Shown: piece by piece, positions 49,747 to 59,557 of the stretch
Layout of the letters: the number at the start of each line of letters is the position of its first letter
Numbering within the stretch: the stretch's first letter is position 1
Source: M3007 sp033764075
Lineage (GTDB): Bacteria; Bacteroidota; Bacteroidia; Chitinophagales; Saprospiraceae
Length of the DNA: 64,000 bases
Assembly (NCBI GenBank): GCA_033764075.1
Contig: JANRJH010000054.1
Coordinates: 13,167 to 77,166, forward strand
Direction of reading: 5' to 3'
The notes under the pieces: generated by a model
Told to the model about the DNA's origin: nothing
Database searches by the model: none
Seen by the model: only the letters and a program-made list of their open reading frames with translations
Position numbers and translations under genes: made by a program

Positions 49747-50898
49747 TTAACGGGTGGAAACGGAGGTGGAATCGTAATTCCAGGGCATCACTACCGGATA
49801 GATGGTTACGTCGGGCTTAATGGAGGTGCTGCCCAGTACGGCTACGCGCTCCCCGTCGCGAAGGCCTTCGGTCACTACCCAATTGGCGCCAATGCGGGGG
49901 CCCATTTTTACCTGACGGGGAGAGATGGTGTTGTTTTCATTCAGCACATACACCATGTACACCTCCTGCATCTGGTTAACGGCTTGCTGGGGCACTACAA
50001 TGGCGTCTTTGAGTTCCTGGGTGGTCAGGCGCAATTTTACATACTGACCTGGCTTGAGCAGGCCGCGCGCATTTTGGAAGACAGCTTGCACCAGAATAGA
50101 GCCGGTCTGCGGGTCGATCTCCCGGTTGGTCAGGTCCAGGCGGCCTGGTTCGGTGAAGGAGGTGCCGTCGCTCAGCACCAGCTCCATGGGGAAGTTGGAC
50201 AAAGCACCGCTGCCTTTGGCCTTGGTGTACCGAAGAAAGTCCTGCTCGCTCACCGAAAAGCGCACCCGCACAGAACCGAGGGCAGAGACGGTATTCAGGG
50301 GTTGCGACGACATGATGCGCACGTAATCGCCTACCTGCACGTTGGAAATGCCGATGACGCCGTCAATGGGCGATTTGACCTTGGTGTAGCCCAGTCGCAC
50401 CTGCGCGTTGTTTAGTGCCGCCTGAGCAGCCTGCACCTCTGATGCGGCGGCTTTTTCAGCGGCCTGCGCAGCATCGAGTTCCCGCTTACTCAAGGCGTTC
50501 ATGGCCGTCAGGGGCTCTACCCGCGACAGGTCGGACCGGGCTTTCACATGCGTTGACGTGGCGGACGTCAGGCGAGCCTTCGCCTGGTCGATGTCGTTGA
50601 GCAGCGGTTGGTCGTCCAGGGAATACAGCAGTTGCCCTTTCCGCACCCTGTCGCCTTCCTTGAAATGGATGGCGGTGACCCATCCGTCAATCCGGGATTG
50701 TATCTCCACGTCGGTCGCCCCGTAGGTCTGCCCGATGTATTCGCTGATGATGGGGACATTCCGTTTACCAACCGCCACTACGTTTACATCCGGCGGTGGT
50801 GGCGGAGCCGGGGCTTCTTTTTCCCCGCAGCCCAACAATGCGCCGATCAAGAGTAATACAATCAACAAACCGGGTCTATGCATAACTTGAAAGTTCAT
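49747..50898 (-). CDS. RND efflux periplasmic adaptor (AcrA-like)
   Basis: Periplasmic adaptor of 383 residues. MHRPGLLIVLLLIGALLGC gives a lipidated Cys, then a Pro-rich tether and the lipoyl, hairpin and beta-barrel domains: SEYIGQTYGATDVEIQSRIDG, LGYTKVKSPIDGVIGISNVQVGDYV and YVKLRLTTQELKDAIVVPQQAV. This is the AcrA/MexA layout. The ATG at 50898 is chosen; another in-frame ATG lies at 50883. The longer open frame upstream to 51060 overlaps the amidohydrolase gene and is rejected. First gene of the pump operon. Confidence 0.93.
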   Translation of the reverse strand: MNFQVMHRPGLLIVLLLIGALLGCGEKEAPAPPPPPDVNVVAVGKRNVPIISEYIGQTYGATDVEIQSRIDGWVTAIHFKEGDRVRKGQLLYSLDDQPLLNDIDQAKARLTSATSTHVKARSDLSRVEPLTAMNALSKRELDAAQAAEKAAASEVQAAQAALNNAQVRLGYTKVKSPIDGVIGISNVQVGDYVRIMSSQPLNTVSALGSVRVRFSVSEQDFLRYTKAKGSGALSNFPMELVLSDGTSFTEPGRLDLTNREIDPQTGSILVQAVFQNARGLLKPGQYVKLRLTTQELKDAIVVPQQAVNQMQEVYMVYVLNENNTISPRQVKMGPRIGANWVVTEGLRDGERVAVLGSTSIKPDVTIYPVVMPWNYDSTSVSTR

Positions 50899-50944
50899 CT
50901 GACGTTTGCGGCGTAAACGTACGGTTTGTTGGACAAATGCCGGT

Positions 50945-52066
50945 TCAATTTTTCGGGTACCCGGAGACCGGTGTTGGCTCCGGTATTTTTTTGGGTTTGC
51001 CGACGTTCGCTTTTTCCCAGGCCCGCACCCTGGAACGGGCAGCGTCAAACAGCCGTACATAGTTGCCTTTGCGCACTTTCTCGCCGGCTTCCTTGCTCAG
51101 CAGTTTCCACAATGGATCGTAAATGTGATACACCTTCAAGTGTTGTTCCTGGGTGGTGGGCGCCACGTTGTCGGTACCGAACAAAAAACGGTCGGGGTAT
51201 TTGTTGAGTATCCGGGCGGTGTTGGAGAGGGAGGTTTCGTCGTGTACTACGTATTTGGCGGTCTCGTCCCAGGAAAGATCAAAATACACGTGTTTCAGTT
51301 CGGGATCATCCAGGATCGGCTCCAGAAACTTGAAGTAGTCCTTTGGTGGCGCAACAATACGCCCTACCCCTACGTGCGCCCAGATGATGGTGGTATTGGG
51401 GTGACGCCTGAACAGCCGCACCAGATCGTCAAGGTAATTGGGCGTATTGGGTTTGGGAAAAGGGTCGTCGACATCATTGTGCAAAATAATGGCCAGACCC
51501 GTTTCTTCGCAGAAAGAAAAAATGCTGTCCAGCGCCGGGTCGGTCAGGCTGGCCACATCGCCCGCCACCTTTGGAGAGACAAATTCTTTGTGGATGGAGA
51601 ACTCGCCGATACCGGTAAAGACGCCGGGAAACGTTTCCAGCACCCGCCGGATGTGGGCAGCCGCGTACATATCGGTCGGGTTAAAGCCCGTGATCATCGG
51701 ATCGAAGCGCTGCTGCTGTTCGGGGCTGAGCGACTTGTACGCCATGGCAATGTACGCATCCGTAAAGGAGTAATAATACAGCGGCGCATCGGAGTCGAGG
51801 TAATACTTGGGCGCGAAGTCGCCCGTAACGCGGTACGACCACTGCTGTTGCAACGGAATGCCGAACAACGTGGAGCGCCCCACTTTATCACCCATGATGT
51901 CGATCAGTTGCTGGATGCCGATGCCTTCCTGAATGTAGTTGGTCAGGTGAAAGTGCGAATCGTGAAACAAGGCATTCGCGTATGCCGATGGTTTGGGTTG
52001 GGCCCAGGCGGCTGATGTACTGACGAATGCAACCGCGACCAACAAACCGAAAAATTTATTTTTCAT
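50945..52066 (-). CDS. Exported amidohydrolase family protein
   Basis: TIM-barrel metal hydrolase of 373 residues in the amidohydrolase-2 class. The signal peptide MKNKFFGLLVAVAFVSTSAAWA indicates periplasmic location. Metal ligands are visible: HDSHFHLTNY (strand 1), AIILHNDVDDPF (His), IIWAHVGVGR (His) and FLFGTDNVAP (Asp). Its substrate is unknown; relatives in this class decarboxylate or hydrolyse small acids and lactones. It lies 46 bp before the efflux adaptor on the same strand and may be in the same transcript. Downstream and upstream genes also code for envelope proteins. Confidence 0.87.
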   Translation of the reverse strand: MKNKFFGLLVAVAFVSTSAAWAQPKPSAYANALFHDSHFHLTNYIQEGIGIQQLIDIMGDKVGRSTLFGIPLQQQWSYRVTGDFAPKYYLDSDAPLYYYSFTDAYIAMAYKSLSPEQQQRFDPMITGFNPTDMYAAAHIRRVLETFPGVFTGIGEFSIHKEFVSPKVAGDVASLTDPALDSIFSFCEETGLAIILHNDVDDPFPKPNTPNYLDDLVRLFRRHPNTTIIWAHVGVGRIVAPPKDYFKFLEPILDDPELKHVYFDLSWDETAKYVVHDETSLSNTARILNKYPDRFLFGTDNVAPTTQEQHLKVYHIYDPLWKLLSKEAGEKVRKGNYVRLFDAARSRVRAWEKANVGKPKKIPEPTPVSGYPKN

Positions 52067-52148
52067 GCTTAGTGCTTTTTATTTAGAAAAGTGGGTCGAG
52101 CGCTTCGCCCCTTACCCGCACGAAATTCGGACTGGCGCACGTGCTGCA

Positions 52149-53498
52149 TCAAAGCAGGAAGTCCGTTCCAATGGAAATCGTAGTGCCCGTCTGCCCGGCT
52201 GTGTAGTAGCCGAAATAGGAACTCTGCGGCGACTTTTCGATCCGGATCACGTGAAAGTTGATGCGCCAGTTGCGCACCCCGGCGGGGAAGTAGTTGAGTC
52301 CGCCGGAAACCTCCCAGGGATTGCGTTCAAACTCATCCATGACCGTGCCGTACACACCGTACACTTCCAGTCGTTTTTTGATGACCTGGTAGGACGACTG
52401 GACATAAAAACCCCGGTCGTTAAGCGCATCGAAGGGAACTGTGCCGCCATCCGTTTTGAAGTCGGAGAGCCTGCGGAAGTAGAACTCGGTTGCCAGGGCA
52501 AAGCCTTTGTACTTCATGCCGGCGTCGACGCAGAGTAGTTGGTATTTTGACTTCTGGATGGTCACGCCGTCGGCAAGAGAGCCCGTTTCGTACAACAGCA
52601 CGGCGTCGGACAGGCGCACCTGGGTGTTCGCCGGACTGGGGTTGGTGGGTTGGTTCAGGCGGTCATCGTTCATGAAGGTGTACGACGAACCGAAACGGGT
52701 GGCGACCTTGTCGTGGATTTCAAAATCGCTGAAACCGCCCCGCGGGCCAAACTCTCCGGTGGTGGGCATCCACCAAACGCTGGCGCTTTGCGACAGGTCA
52801 CGGGTTAGCGAAGCAGCGGTTACGCCCAGGTTACTGAGGGCGTTGCCCAGCATCAGGGTGTAACCGACTTTCGGCAACGGTTCGCCGGTAATCCAGAATC
52901 CGTTGGTAAACCCGGGCCTGAAAAATTCATCGGCCATCTGGCGGTCGGACGCGTACCAGTACGGCCAGGAGCCCTGCATAGATCGGGAGCCCAGGTTGGG
53001 GCCGATACCGACGCCGACCCGAAGGGCTTTGTGGGCAAAATACTGCAGGTTACCGAAAATCAGCACCTGGTCGGTGGTGGTCAACCCCCAAATGGAGACA
53101 TTGTACCGCAGACGGGGCGTGTAAAAAAAGCCGGTCAGCCACACGAAAGTACGGTGCCAGTGGATGTCGTTGCGCAAATCGGTAACCCGCGAACGGCCGA
53201 GGTGGTCGGTAAACGTATCGCTGTCCGCCGTCATCTGGTTGACGTACCGGGCCAATCCGTACAAACTAATGTTCAAACTGGCCCATCTTGACTTGAACAC
53301 GTCGAAGCCCTTGCCGGGAGAGAACTCACCACCAATCTGGTTGCGGTACGAATGCCCGTCAATCAGCACGGTATCGTAGCTGACCTCCAGAAAGCGGGAA
53401 GAATCTGCATCCTGGGCCTGGTACCGGGATGGTGGCAAAAACGCCAGCAGGAGGAGCATAAAACCTGGCTGTCGGAAGATGTTGGCGTAAAAATCCAT
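52149..53498 (-). CDS. Porin-like outer-membrane protein
   Basis: Putative 449-residue barrel with an N-terminal signal (FMLLLLAFLPPSRYQAQ). Mature residues include LARYVNQMTADSDTFTDHLGR, a long run of alternating strands, and the final strand GTTISIGTDFLL. The general layout resembles porins of the OprP/OprO group and other Bacteroidota nutrient porins. An internal ATG 13 codons on (53459) would remove a short N-region. It lies 82 bp before the amidohydrolase and after the glutaminase gene on the same strand. The substrate is unknown. Confidence 0.75.
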   Translation of the reverse strand: MDFYANIFRQPGFMLLLLAFLPPSRYQAQDADSSRFLEVSYDTVLIDGHSYRNQIGGEFSPGKGFDVFKSRWASLNISLYGLARYVNQMTADSDTFTDHLGRSRVTDLRNDIHWHRTFVWLTGFFYTPRLRYNVSIWGLTTTDQVLIFGNLQYFAHKALRVGVGIGPNLGSRSMQGSWPYWYASDRQMADEFFRPGFTNGFWITGEPLPKVGYTLMLGNALSNLGVTAASLTRDLSQSASVWWMPTTGEFGPRGGFSDFEIHDKVATRFGSSYTFMNDDRLNQPTNPSPANTQVRLSDAVLLYETGSLADGVTIQKSKYQLLCVDAGMKYKGFALATEFYFRRLSDFKTDGGTVPFDALNDRGFYVQSSYQVIKKRLEVYGVYGTVMDEFERNPWEVSGGLNYFPAGVRNWRINFHVIRIEKSPQSSYFGYYTAGQTGTTISIGTDFLL

Positions 53499-53647
53499 GT
53501 TTAAACCGTTTAAATGGCTTATAATTTTATCATTTTGGCAAAAAAGCAGAGCCGCAAAAAGGCAACAGTTGAGTTCAATTGCTTTTTACGTCTCTGCAAG
53601 GGAAAATACAGCCGAAGCCGATCGAAAGAGCGAGCGGGTTTTAGGTG

Positions 53648-54682
53648 CTACTTCTTCGGCGTAATCAGGTACGGGTTGACGCCCAGTTTTTCAATGATGT
53701 ACTTGATGGCCATTTGTGCCTTCACGCTGTTACCGGCTTCATCCAGCGGCGGGGCAATGGCGGCAATGCCGAACTTACCGGGGCAAATGGCCACAATTCC
53801 GCCGCCGACACCGCTCTTGGCGGGTATGCCTGCGTTGTAAAACCAGATGCCGGAGTTGTCGTACAAACCGGCAGTCGCCATCACCGGCATGGTGTACATC
53901 GCCGTTTCTGGAGAAACCACCTTCTTTTTCGTCACCGGATTGAGGCCGCCGTTGGCCAGGGTAGCCCCCATGGTAGCCAGGTCTTTGGCGTTCACGCTGA
54001 TGGCGCACTGCTTGGTGTAAATGTCGGTAGCCTGTACCGGGTCGAAGTACATACGGCCGTAGGCGTAAAGGAGGTGTGCGATGGCCTGGTTGCGCAGGTT
54101 ATCGCCGGCTTCGCTGATGTAAACCGGTACGTCAAGCGTCAGGTCTCTTCCGGCAAATTCGCCTTGCTTTTTCAGGATGCTTTTCCACTTGGCCGAGGAG
54201 TCGGCGCCAGCCACCATGCTCGTCGCCGCAATGGCGCCCGGGTTCACCATCGGGTTTATCTCACGGCCTTTTTGCATTTCGATGGCAATGATGGAGTTGA
54301 AACGCATGCCCGTGGCGTCCACGCCGATCTTGTCCTGCACTGCCTGGTGCCCTTGCTCCTCGATGACCTGCGCCATCACGAAGGCCTTGGAGATGCTTTG
54401 AATCGACACCTGAGACTTCACATCGCCGGCCGTAATCACCTGCCCGTCCACCGTCACGATGGCGATCCCGAAAATATTGGGGTCTACCCGGGCCAGTTCC
54501 TTGATATAGTCGGCGTTTTTGCCATCTTTGTTGTCCTTGAACTTGGCATAGGCCTCGTTCAGCACTTTTTCAATGTTTGCCCTGGATAAATCCTGGGCCA
54601 TCGTTGTGGCGGGCGCCACCCATACCATGAGCCAGAGGATGGCCGACAGTTGGAGAATTGATCGTTGCATTGTTGATGACAT
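53648..54682 (-). CDS. glsA: Exported glutaminase A
   Basis: Glutaminase of the serine-dependent beta-lactamase fold, 344 residues; the enzyme turns glutamine into glutamate and ammonia. The catalytic Ser-x-x-Lys lies in SIQSISKAFVMAQVI. Further family residues are GMRFNSIIAIE, REINPMVNPGAIAATSMV, VYISEAGDNLRNQAIAHLLYAYGRMY, and KSGVGGGIVAICPGKFGIA. Unlike E. coli GlsA it has a signal peptide (LQLSAILWLMVWVAPATTMAQ), so it works in the periplasm or outside. ATG at 54670 is an equally good start. It lies 30 bp after the DcaP-like porin gene, which supports joint expression. Confidence 0.94.
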   Translation of the reverse strand: MSSTMQRSILQLSAILWLMVWVAPATTMAQDLSRANIEKVLNEAYAKFKDNKDGKNADYIKELARVDPNIFGIAIVTVDGQVITAGDVKSQVSIQSISKAFVMAQVIEEQGHQAVQDKIGVDATGMRFNSIIAIEMQKGREINPMVNPGAIAATSMVAGADSSAKWKSILKKQGEFAGRDLTLDVPVYISEAGDNLRNQAIAHLLYAYGRMYFDPVQATDIYTKQCAISVNAKDLATMGATLANGGLNPVTKKKVVSPETAMYTMPVMATAGLYDNSGIWFYNAGIPAKSGVGGGIVAICPGKFGIAAIAPPLDEAGNSVKAQMAIKYIIEKLGVNPYLITPKK

Positions 54683-54712
54683 TTTCAGGTTTGAAAAAAG
54701 GCGGTTTGGATG

Positions 54713-55912
54713 TCAACTCTTTTTTGAATAAAACGACTGGGAGAAATTGTACTTGAAAGAGAACTGGATTTTGACGATTTCCGAACCGTCGAATCCTGTC
54801 ACGGGATCCTCCGCCTTGTTCCGGCGGTTGCCGTATTGCAGCTCCACGCCTGCCATGGCATTTTTGGCCGGATAGTACAGGAGGTTGGCCAGCGCGTAGC
54901 TCCCGGAATTGAAGGCACTGGCCAGCTGCCCGTCGCCGTTGTCCACGTCGTTCAGGGAATAACCGACCGCAGAGCTGAACTTTTCGTTCCATTGGTGGTC
55001 GATGAAGGCGGAGATGCCAAGCTGGGGCAGCACGATTACCTCCCTGTTGTCAATAGCCATGTCCGCCTCGGCATCGTTCATGTAGTTTTGGATGCCGGCG
55101 CCATACACAACCCCACCCCGAAAGGTCGTGGCCGCGCCGAGTTTCAGGTTCGTGGTCAGATTGAACCCCCAACCCACTACGGAGCCGGACAAGTCGGTCG
55201 AATTGGTGTCCAGATCCTCCCATTCAATGTGGCGCACGATGCCGGCCAGCTCAACATAGCGTCCGCTCCCCAGCGAATGGCGATACTCAGCCGACAGGTC
55301 GGCCATCGGAGAGCGTCCCCGGAGGTTTTCCTCCCGCAGCCGATCGGCGTAGACCCCTTCGTCGCCTGTAGCGCCCGGTCGTTCCAGCGCGATCGTCAGC
55401 CGGGAATCGCCCTGTATGGGCATGTAGCGCACTTGCAGGTTGCGGAAAAATACCATACCGGAGGGTCCCCAGTATTCCAGAGAGTTGGGAAATATGTCAA
55501 TGTCCATAAAAGGACTCCAGTACTGGCCGGCGCCAAATTTCCCCAGTTGTCCGTACGCATGGCGAAGACGAAAGGTGGTTTGGCCGGCGTCCGCGCCCAC
55601 CCCGAAAAGCTCCCATTCAAACTGCGTAAACAACTCACCCAGGGATGTCTGGAAGTAATTTTTGGCGCCGAAACGGGTTTGGCGTACGCTGAAGTACACA
55701 TTGCCATTGGTGCCGTACTCATTTTCGAAGGTAGGCAACTTGGTTGGCCGCACCACATCAAACCATTCCGACTGGATTTGATTAAAGTTGTAACCAACGT
55801 CTGTCATCACAAAACCATAAATCTCCATGGTTTTGGCGCCATCCTCCTGTGCCATGACGTTTGCTCCGAAGCAAACAAAACAAATCATTAGGGTAAAAAG
55901 TGTTGGTCTCAT
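54713..55912 (-). CDS. DcaP-like trimeric outer-membrane porin
   Basis: Porin of 399 residues, DcaP family. MRPTLFTLMICFVCFGANVMAQ is the signal peptide; the mature part begins with MEIYGFVMTDVGYNFNQIQSEWFDVVRPTKLP, the DcaP signature, and continues with FSVRQTRFGAKNYF and GQYWSPFMDIDIFPNSLEYWGP. DcaP porins take up dicarboxylic acids and some negatively charged drugs. The ATG at 55912 is used in place of a TTG three codons upstream. It is first in a minus-strand run with glsA. Promoter-like boxes lie 40-70 bp upstream. Confidence 0.9.
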   Translation of the reverse strand: MRPTLFTLMICFVCFGANVMAQEDGAKTMEIYGFVMTDVGYNFNQIQSEWFDVVRPTKLPTFENEYGTNGNVYFSVRQTRFGAKNYFQTSLGELFTQFEWELFGVGADAGQTTFRLRHAYGQLGKFGAGQYWSPFMDIDIFPNSLEYWGPSGMVFFRNLQVRYMPIQGDSRLTIALERPGATGDEGVYADRLREENLRGRSPMADLSAEYRHSLGSGRYVELAGIVRHIEWEDLDTNSTDLSGSVVGWGFNLTTNLKLGAATTFRGGVVYGAGIQNYMNDAEADMAIDNREVIVLPQLGISAFIDHQWNEKFSSAVGYSLNDVDNGDGQLASAFNSGSYALANLLYYPAKNAMAGVELQYGNRRNKAEDPVTGFDGSEIVKIQFSFKYNFSQSFYSKKS

Positions 55913-55951
55913 TTTGATCAAATTTTCTTAAAAAAAAGAAGGTTCAAAAGA

Positions 55952-55981
55952 CAAGGTTAACCTATTTTCGCCAAACGGCAA
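55952..55981 (-). promoter_or_regulatory. Putative promoter of the DcaP-glutaminase unit
   Basis: TTG (55981-55979), 19 bases, then TAACCTTG (55959-55952), one base off TAnnTTTG. The remainder of the gap 55982-56223 is AT-rich with one short palindrome (GTATGA/TCATAC, 56095-56111) and no other feature. Confidence 0.4.
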
Positions 55982-56223
55982 TATTTTTTTTAACAGAATG
56001 GAACATTGAGCATATAGAATTATGCACATGTTGATTTCCCCGGCAAACGTATTGGAATGTAGCAGGTTCGCCGCATGACGAAAATCACCGGTTTGTATGA
56101 TATTGTCATACGGTCTGCACGCCGAAAAAATAAAAAAACACCCGGCAAATGAGATAAAAACGGTCACAGCGCCGTTAATTTGCCGCCCTGCTCATGATTT
56201 GCTCGCTGCCCGACCTGTTTCTG

Positions 56224-59200
56224 ATGAACCGTTTTCTCGCCCTGTCCCTGTTCCTGTTGTCCGTTGCGCCGGCATTTGCCCAGGAAAATGCGCCCCTGGA
56301 AACCCTGCGCTTCCGCGCCATCGGCCCCGCAGCCATGTCGGGCCGCATCACCGCCATCGCCTGCGACCCGCGCGACAGCCGGGTAATCTACGCCGGCGCC
56401 GCTTCGGGCGGGGTATGGCGCAGCCGCAGCGGTGGCACCGACTGGAAGCCCATTTTCGACGAGGCGCCCACACAGAGCATCGGCGCCCTGGCCATCAGCC
56501 CGGATAACCCGGACGAGATCTGGGTGGGCACCGGCGAAGGCAACCCACGGAACTCACAGAATTTCGGCGCCGGCGTGTTTAAAAGCATAGACGGCGGGCA
56601 AACCTGGGCGTGCGTGGGCCTGGAAAAAACGCGCACCATACACCGCATCATTGTTCACCCCCACGACCCCAAAACGGTGTGGGTGGCCTCCCTCGGTTCC
56701 GCCTACGGCCCCAACGATGAACGCGGCGTGTTCAAGACCACCGACGGCGGAAAAACCTGGCGAAAAGTGCTGTTTGTCAATGACCTGACCGGCTGTGGAG
56801 ACCTGGTGCTCGATCCCGCCAACCCCAATAAGCTCATCGCCGCCATGTGGGAGTACCGCCGCTGGCCCTGGTTCTTCAAAAGCGGCGGCCCGGGCTCGGG
56901 CCTCTACACCAGCGTGGACGGCGGCGAATCCTGGACGCGCCGCACCGAACGCGACGGCCTGCCGGAAGGCGAGCTGGGCCGCATCGGACCCGCCATCGCG
57001 CCCTCGAACCCCGATGTGGTGTACGCGCTGGTGGAAGCCCGGGAAAATGCGCTGTACAAAAGCACCGACAGCGGTAAATCGTGGCGGAAAATGGCCGATA
57101 AAAACATGGGCGACCGCCCCTTCTACTACGGCGAGATATTCGTAGACCCCCGGAATGAAAACACCGTGTACTCTGTGCATTCCCGCATTACCCGCAGCAT
57201 TGACGGGGGCCGCACGTTCGACAACTGGGTGGGCTTTTGGGACATCCATCCCGACCACCACGCCTTCTGGATCAACCCCAACGACCCCAAACACATCATC
57301 GACGGCAACGACGGCGGCCTGAACATCACCTACGACGGCGGCCAAACCTGGCGCTACGCCGATAACATCCCCGTTGGCCAATTTTACCACATTAACCTCG
57401 ACAACGAGCAGCCCTACAACCTCTACGGCGGCTTGCAGGACAACGGCTCCTGGGTGGGCCCCTCTGCCGTATGGAAACGCGGCGGCATGCGCAACAGCGA
57501 ATGGCGGGAGGTGTACTTCGGCGACGGGTTCGACGTGGTGCCACAGCCCGGCAACAGCCGGTACTGCTACGCCATGTCGCAGGGCGGCGAACTGGCCCAC
57601 ATCGACATACACACGGGCAATACCCGCTACATCAAACCCTTGCACCCCGAAGGCCGGGAACTGCGCTTCAACTGGAATGCCGCCATCGCCCAGGACCCGC
57701 ACCGCCCCGAAGGGCTGTACTTCGGTAGCCAGTTTCTCCACTATTCCCCCGACATGGGGAGTACCTGGCGGATCCTCTCGCCTGACCTGACCACCAACGA
57801 CACCGCCAAAATGCACCAGGGTGTGTCGGGCGGACTCACCATTGACGCCACCAACGCCGAAAATTTCTGCACCATCATCGCCATAGCCCCCTCCCCTGCC
57901 GAAAAAGGAACCATCTGGGTAGGCAGCGACGACGGCCGTTTGCACCTGACCCGCGACGGCGGCAAAAACTGGGACGACCTCACCAAGCGATTGCCCGGGC
58001 TCCCGGAAAACGCCTGGATCCCGCAAATTGAGCTGTCGGCACACAACCCGGGTGAAGCCTTCGTGGTCGCCAATAACTACCGGCAGAACGACTGGGAGCC
58101 CTACCTGTACCACACAAAAGACTACGGTAAAAAATGGAAGCGGATCGCGAACGCCAAAAACGTCCGTAGCTTTTGCCTGTCGGTAGTGCAAGACCCCACC
58201 GTGCCCGAACTGCTGTTTCTCGGCACGGACCAGGGGTTATACGTCAGTCTGGACTATGGCGATACCTGGACCCACTGGCCGTCGAAGGGCCTGCCCAGCG
58301 TACCGGTGCAGGATATGAAGATCCACCCGCGCGACGGCGACCTGGTGCTCGGCACCTTCGGGCGCGCCATCTGGATACTCGACAACCTTGAGCCGCTGCG
58401 CGCGCTAGCCCGCAGCAACGGAAAATTGATGGAGAAGCCCTTCGCCGTGTTCCGTCCCCAGGACGCCGTGCTGGCCAATTACGTTTCGTACGACGGCCCC
58501 CGATTTGTCGCCGACGAAACATTCAAAGGCCAGAACAAGTCCGCCGGCGCACGCATTCCGATTTGGCTAAACCCGGGAGCAGCCGTCGAGAAACCGGCAG
58601 ACACCAAACCCGGTGGGGATACCGAAAAAAACGGGGATGGCAAGCAAGCCCGAAAAAAAGAAGAGAAAGTAACCGTAACGGTTTGCAGCGACGCCGGCGA
58701 CACCCTACGGCGCTTCACCGCCACCGTCGATTCTTTTTTCTCGGTCATTTCCTGGGATCTTGACACCCGGGGTATATACCTGCCTGCCAAAGAAAAACCC
58801 AAAAAAGACGCCGATGAACCCGGCGGCGGCCCCTCCGTAATGCCTGGAAAATACCGCATCGGCGTTTCCTGGCGCGAATTTTCCGACTCCACCACGCTTC
58901 AGGTGCTCGATGACCCGCGTACAACCCCGGTACCTGCTGCCGACCGGGAAGCGCATCGCGCCGTGGTGCAGGAATGGCAGCGTTCGGCAGATCGCTCCGT
59001 TCAGGCCTATGAGCAACTGCGCGAAGCCGAAAAAATAATCGGCCTGGTCGAGGCCAAACTGGAGAATGTACCGGACAGCCTGAAAAAAGAGGTGACGGCG
59101 CAGGCAAAAACACTGCGGGACAGCATCGGCGCCCTCAAGGAAGTCTTTTTTACCCACAAAGAGGCGAAGGGAATTCAACGCAACCCAAACACATTAAATG

Positions 59201-59406
59201 CTTTACACTATAAGGCCCTGCAATACATCAATGCCACCGGCGGAGCGCCCGGCGAAAGCGCCCGCGTGGCCATGGAGACCCTGGCCCGGGAACGGGAGCA
59301 TGTTATTGAACGCATCAACAACCTCATGCAGGGACCCTGGCTTGCCTACCGGATTCGGGCCGAACAATTGCCGGATCGAATTTTCAGCAATTTTGACAGA
59401 TTGTAG
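56224..59406 (+). CDS. Large exported Asp-box (BNR/VPS10-like) beta-propeller protein
   Basis: Secreted 1060-residue protein. After the signal peptide MNRFLALSLFLLSVAPAFAQ it carries at least nine Asp boxes (S/T-x-D-x-G-x-x-W), for example FKSIDGGQTW, FKTTDGGKTW, YTSVDGGESW, YKSTDSGKSW, LTRDGGKNW and VSLDYGDTW, spread over residues 80-700; these form one or two propellers like those of sortilins and sialidases. Residues 790-850 are a Lys-rich linker, and the C-terminal 200 residues are helical. It has no type IX C-terminal sorting domain. The family is common in Bacteroidota and of unknown function; an enzymatic role is not supported. Confidence 0.86.
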   Translation: MNRFLALSLFLLSVAPAFAQENAPLETLRFRAIGPAAMSGRITAIACDPRDSRVIYAGAASGGVWRSRSGGTDWKPIFDEAPTQSIGALAISPDNPDEIWVGTGEGNPRNSQNFGAGVFKSIDGGQTWACVGLEKTRTIHRIIVHPHDPKTVWVASLGSAYGPNDERGVFKTTDGGKTWRKVLFVNDLTGCGDLVLDPANPNKLIAAMWEYRRWPWFFKSGGPGSGLYTSVDGGESWTRRTERDGLPEGELGRIGPAIAPSNPDVVYALVEARENALYKSTDSGKSWRKMADKNMGDRPFYYGEIFVDPRNENTVYSVHSRITRSIDGGRTFDNWVGFWDIHPDHHAFWINPNDPKHIIDGNDGGLNITYDGGQTWRYADNIPVGQFYHINLDNEQPYNLYGGLQDNGSWVGPSAVWKRGGMRNSEWREVYFGDGFDVVPQPGNSRYCYAMSQGGELAHIDIHTGNTRYIKPLHPEGRELRFNWNAAIAQDPHRPEGLYFGSQFLHYSPDMGSTWRILSPDLTTNDTAKMHQGVSGGLTIDATNAENFCTIIAIAPSPAEKGTIWVGSDDGRLHLTRDGGKNWDDLTKRLPGLPENAWIPQIELSAHNPGEAFVVANNYRQNDWEPYLYHTKDYGKKWKRIANAKNVRSFCLSVVQDPTVPELLFLGTDQGLYVSLDYGDTWTHWPSKGLPSVPVQDMKIHPRDGDLVLGTFGRAIWILDNLEPLRALARSNGKLMEKPFAVFRPQDAVLANYVSYDGPRFVADETFKGQNKSAGARIPIWLNPGAAVEKPADTKPGGDTEKNGDGKQARKKEEKVTVTVCSDAGDTLRRFTATVDSFFSVISWDLDTRGIYLPAKEKPKKDADEPGGGPSVMPGKYRIGVSWREFSDSTTLQVLDDPRTTPVPAADREAHRAVVQEWQRSADRSVQAYEQLREAEKIIGLVEAKLENVPDSLKKEVTAQAKTLRDSIGALKEVFFTHKEAKGIQRNPNTLNALHYKALQYINATGGAPGESARVAMETLAREREHVIERINNLMQGPWLAYRIRAEQLPDRIFSNFDRL

Positions 59407-59417
59407 TCAATTGGCCT

Positions 59418-59557
59418 TAATTTTGCCGAAATATTTCCCGCGCTTCAACCAAAAACCCATTGTAATGCTAAAGATAACTCCATAACTGAATCCATATAAC
59501 CCCGACTCATACCATATTACATGATTTTTTACATCAAATCTTTTTAAATACCCTTCA
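59418..59557 (+). promoter_or_regulatory. Promoter and long AT-rich leader of the NYN-cold-shock gene
   Basis: TAATTTTG (59418-59425) matches the -7 box and would start an mRNA near 59432, leaving a leader of about 125 nt. The leader is far richer in A and T than the flanking genes. Long leaders are a feature of many cold-shock genes; the link is suggestive only. No frame of note is present. Confidence 0.4.

Noticed and set aside
56554..58191. Open frame of 545 codons opposite the propeller gene
   Set aside because: Antisense shadow; the Asp boxes are on the plus strand.
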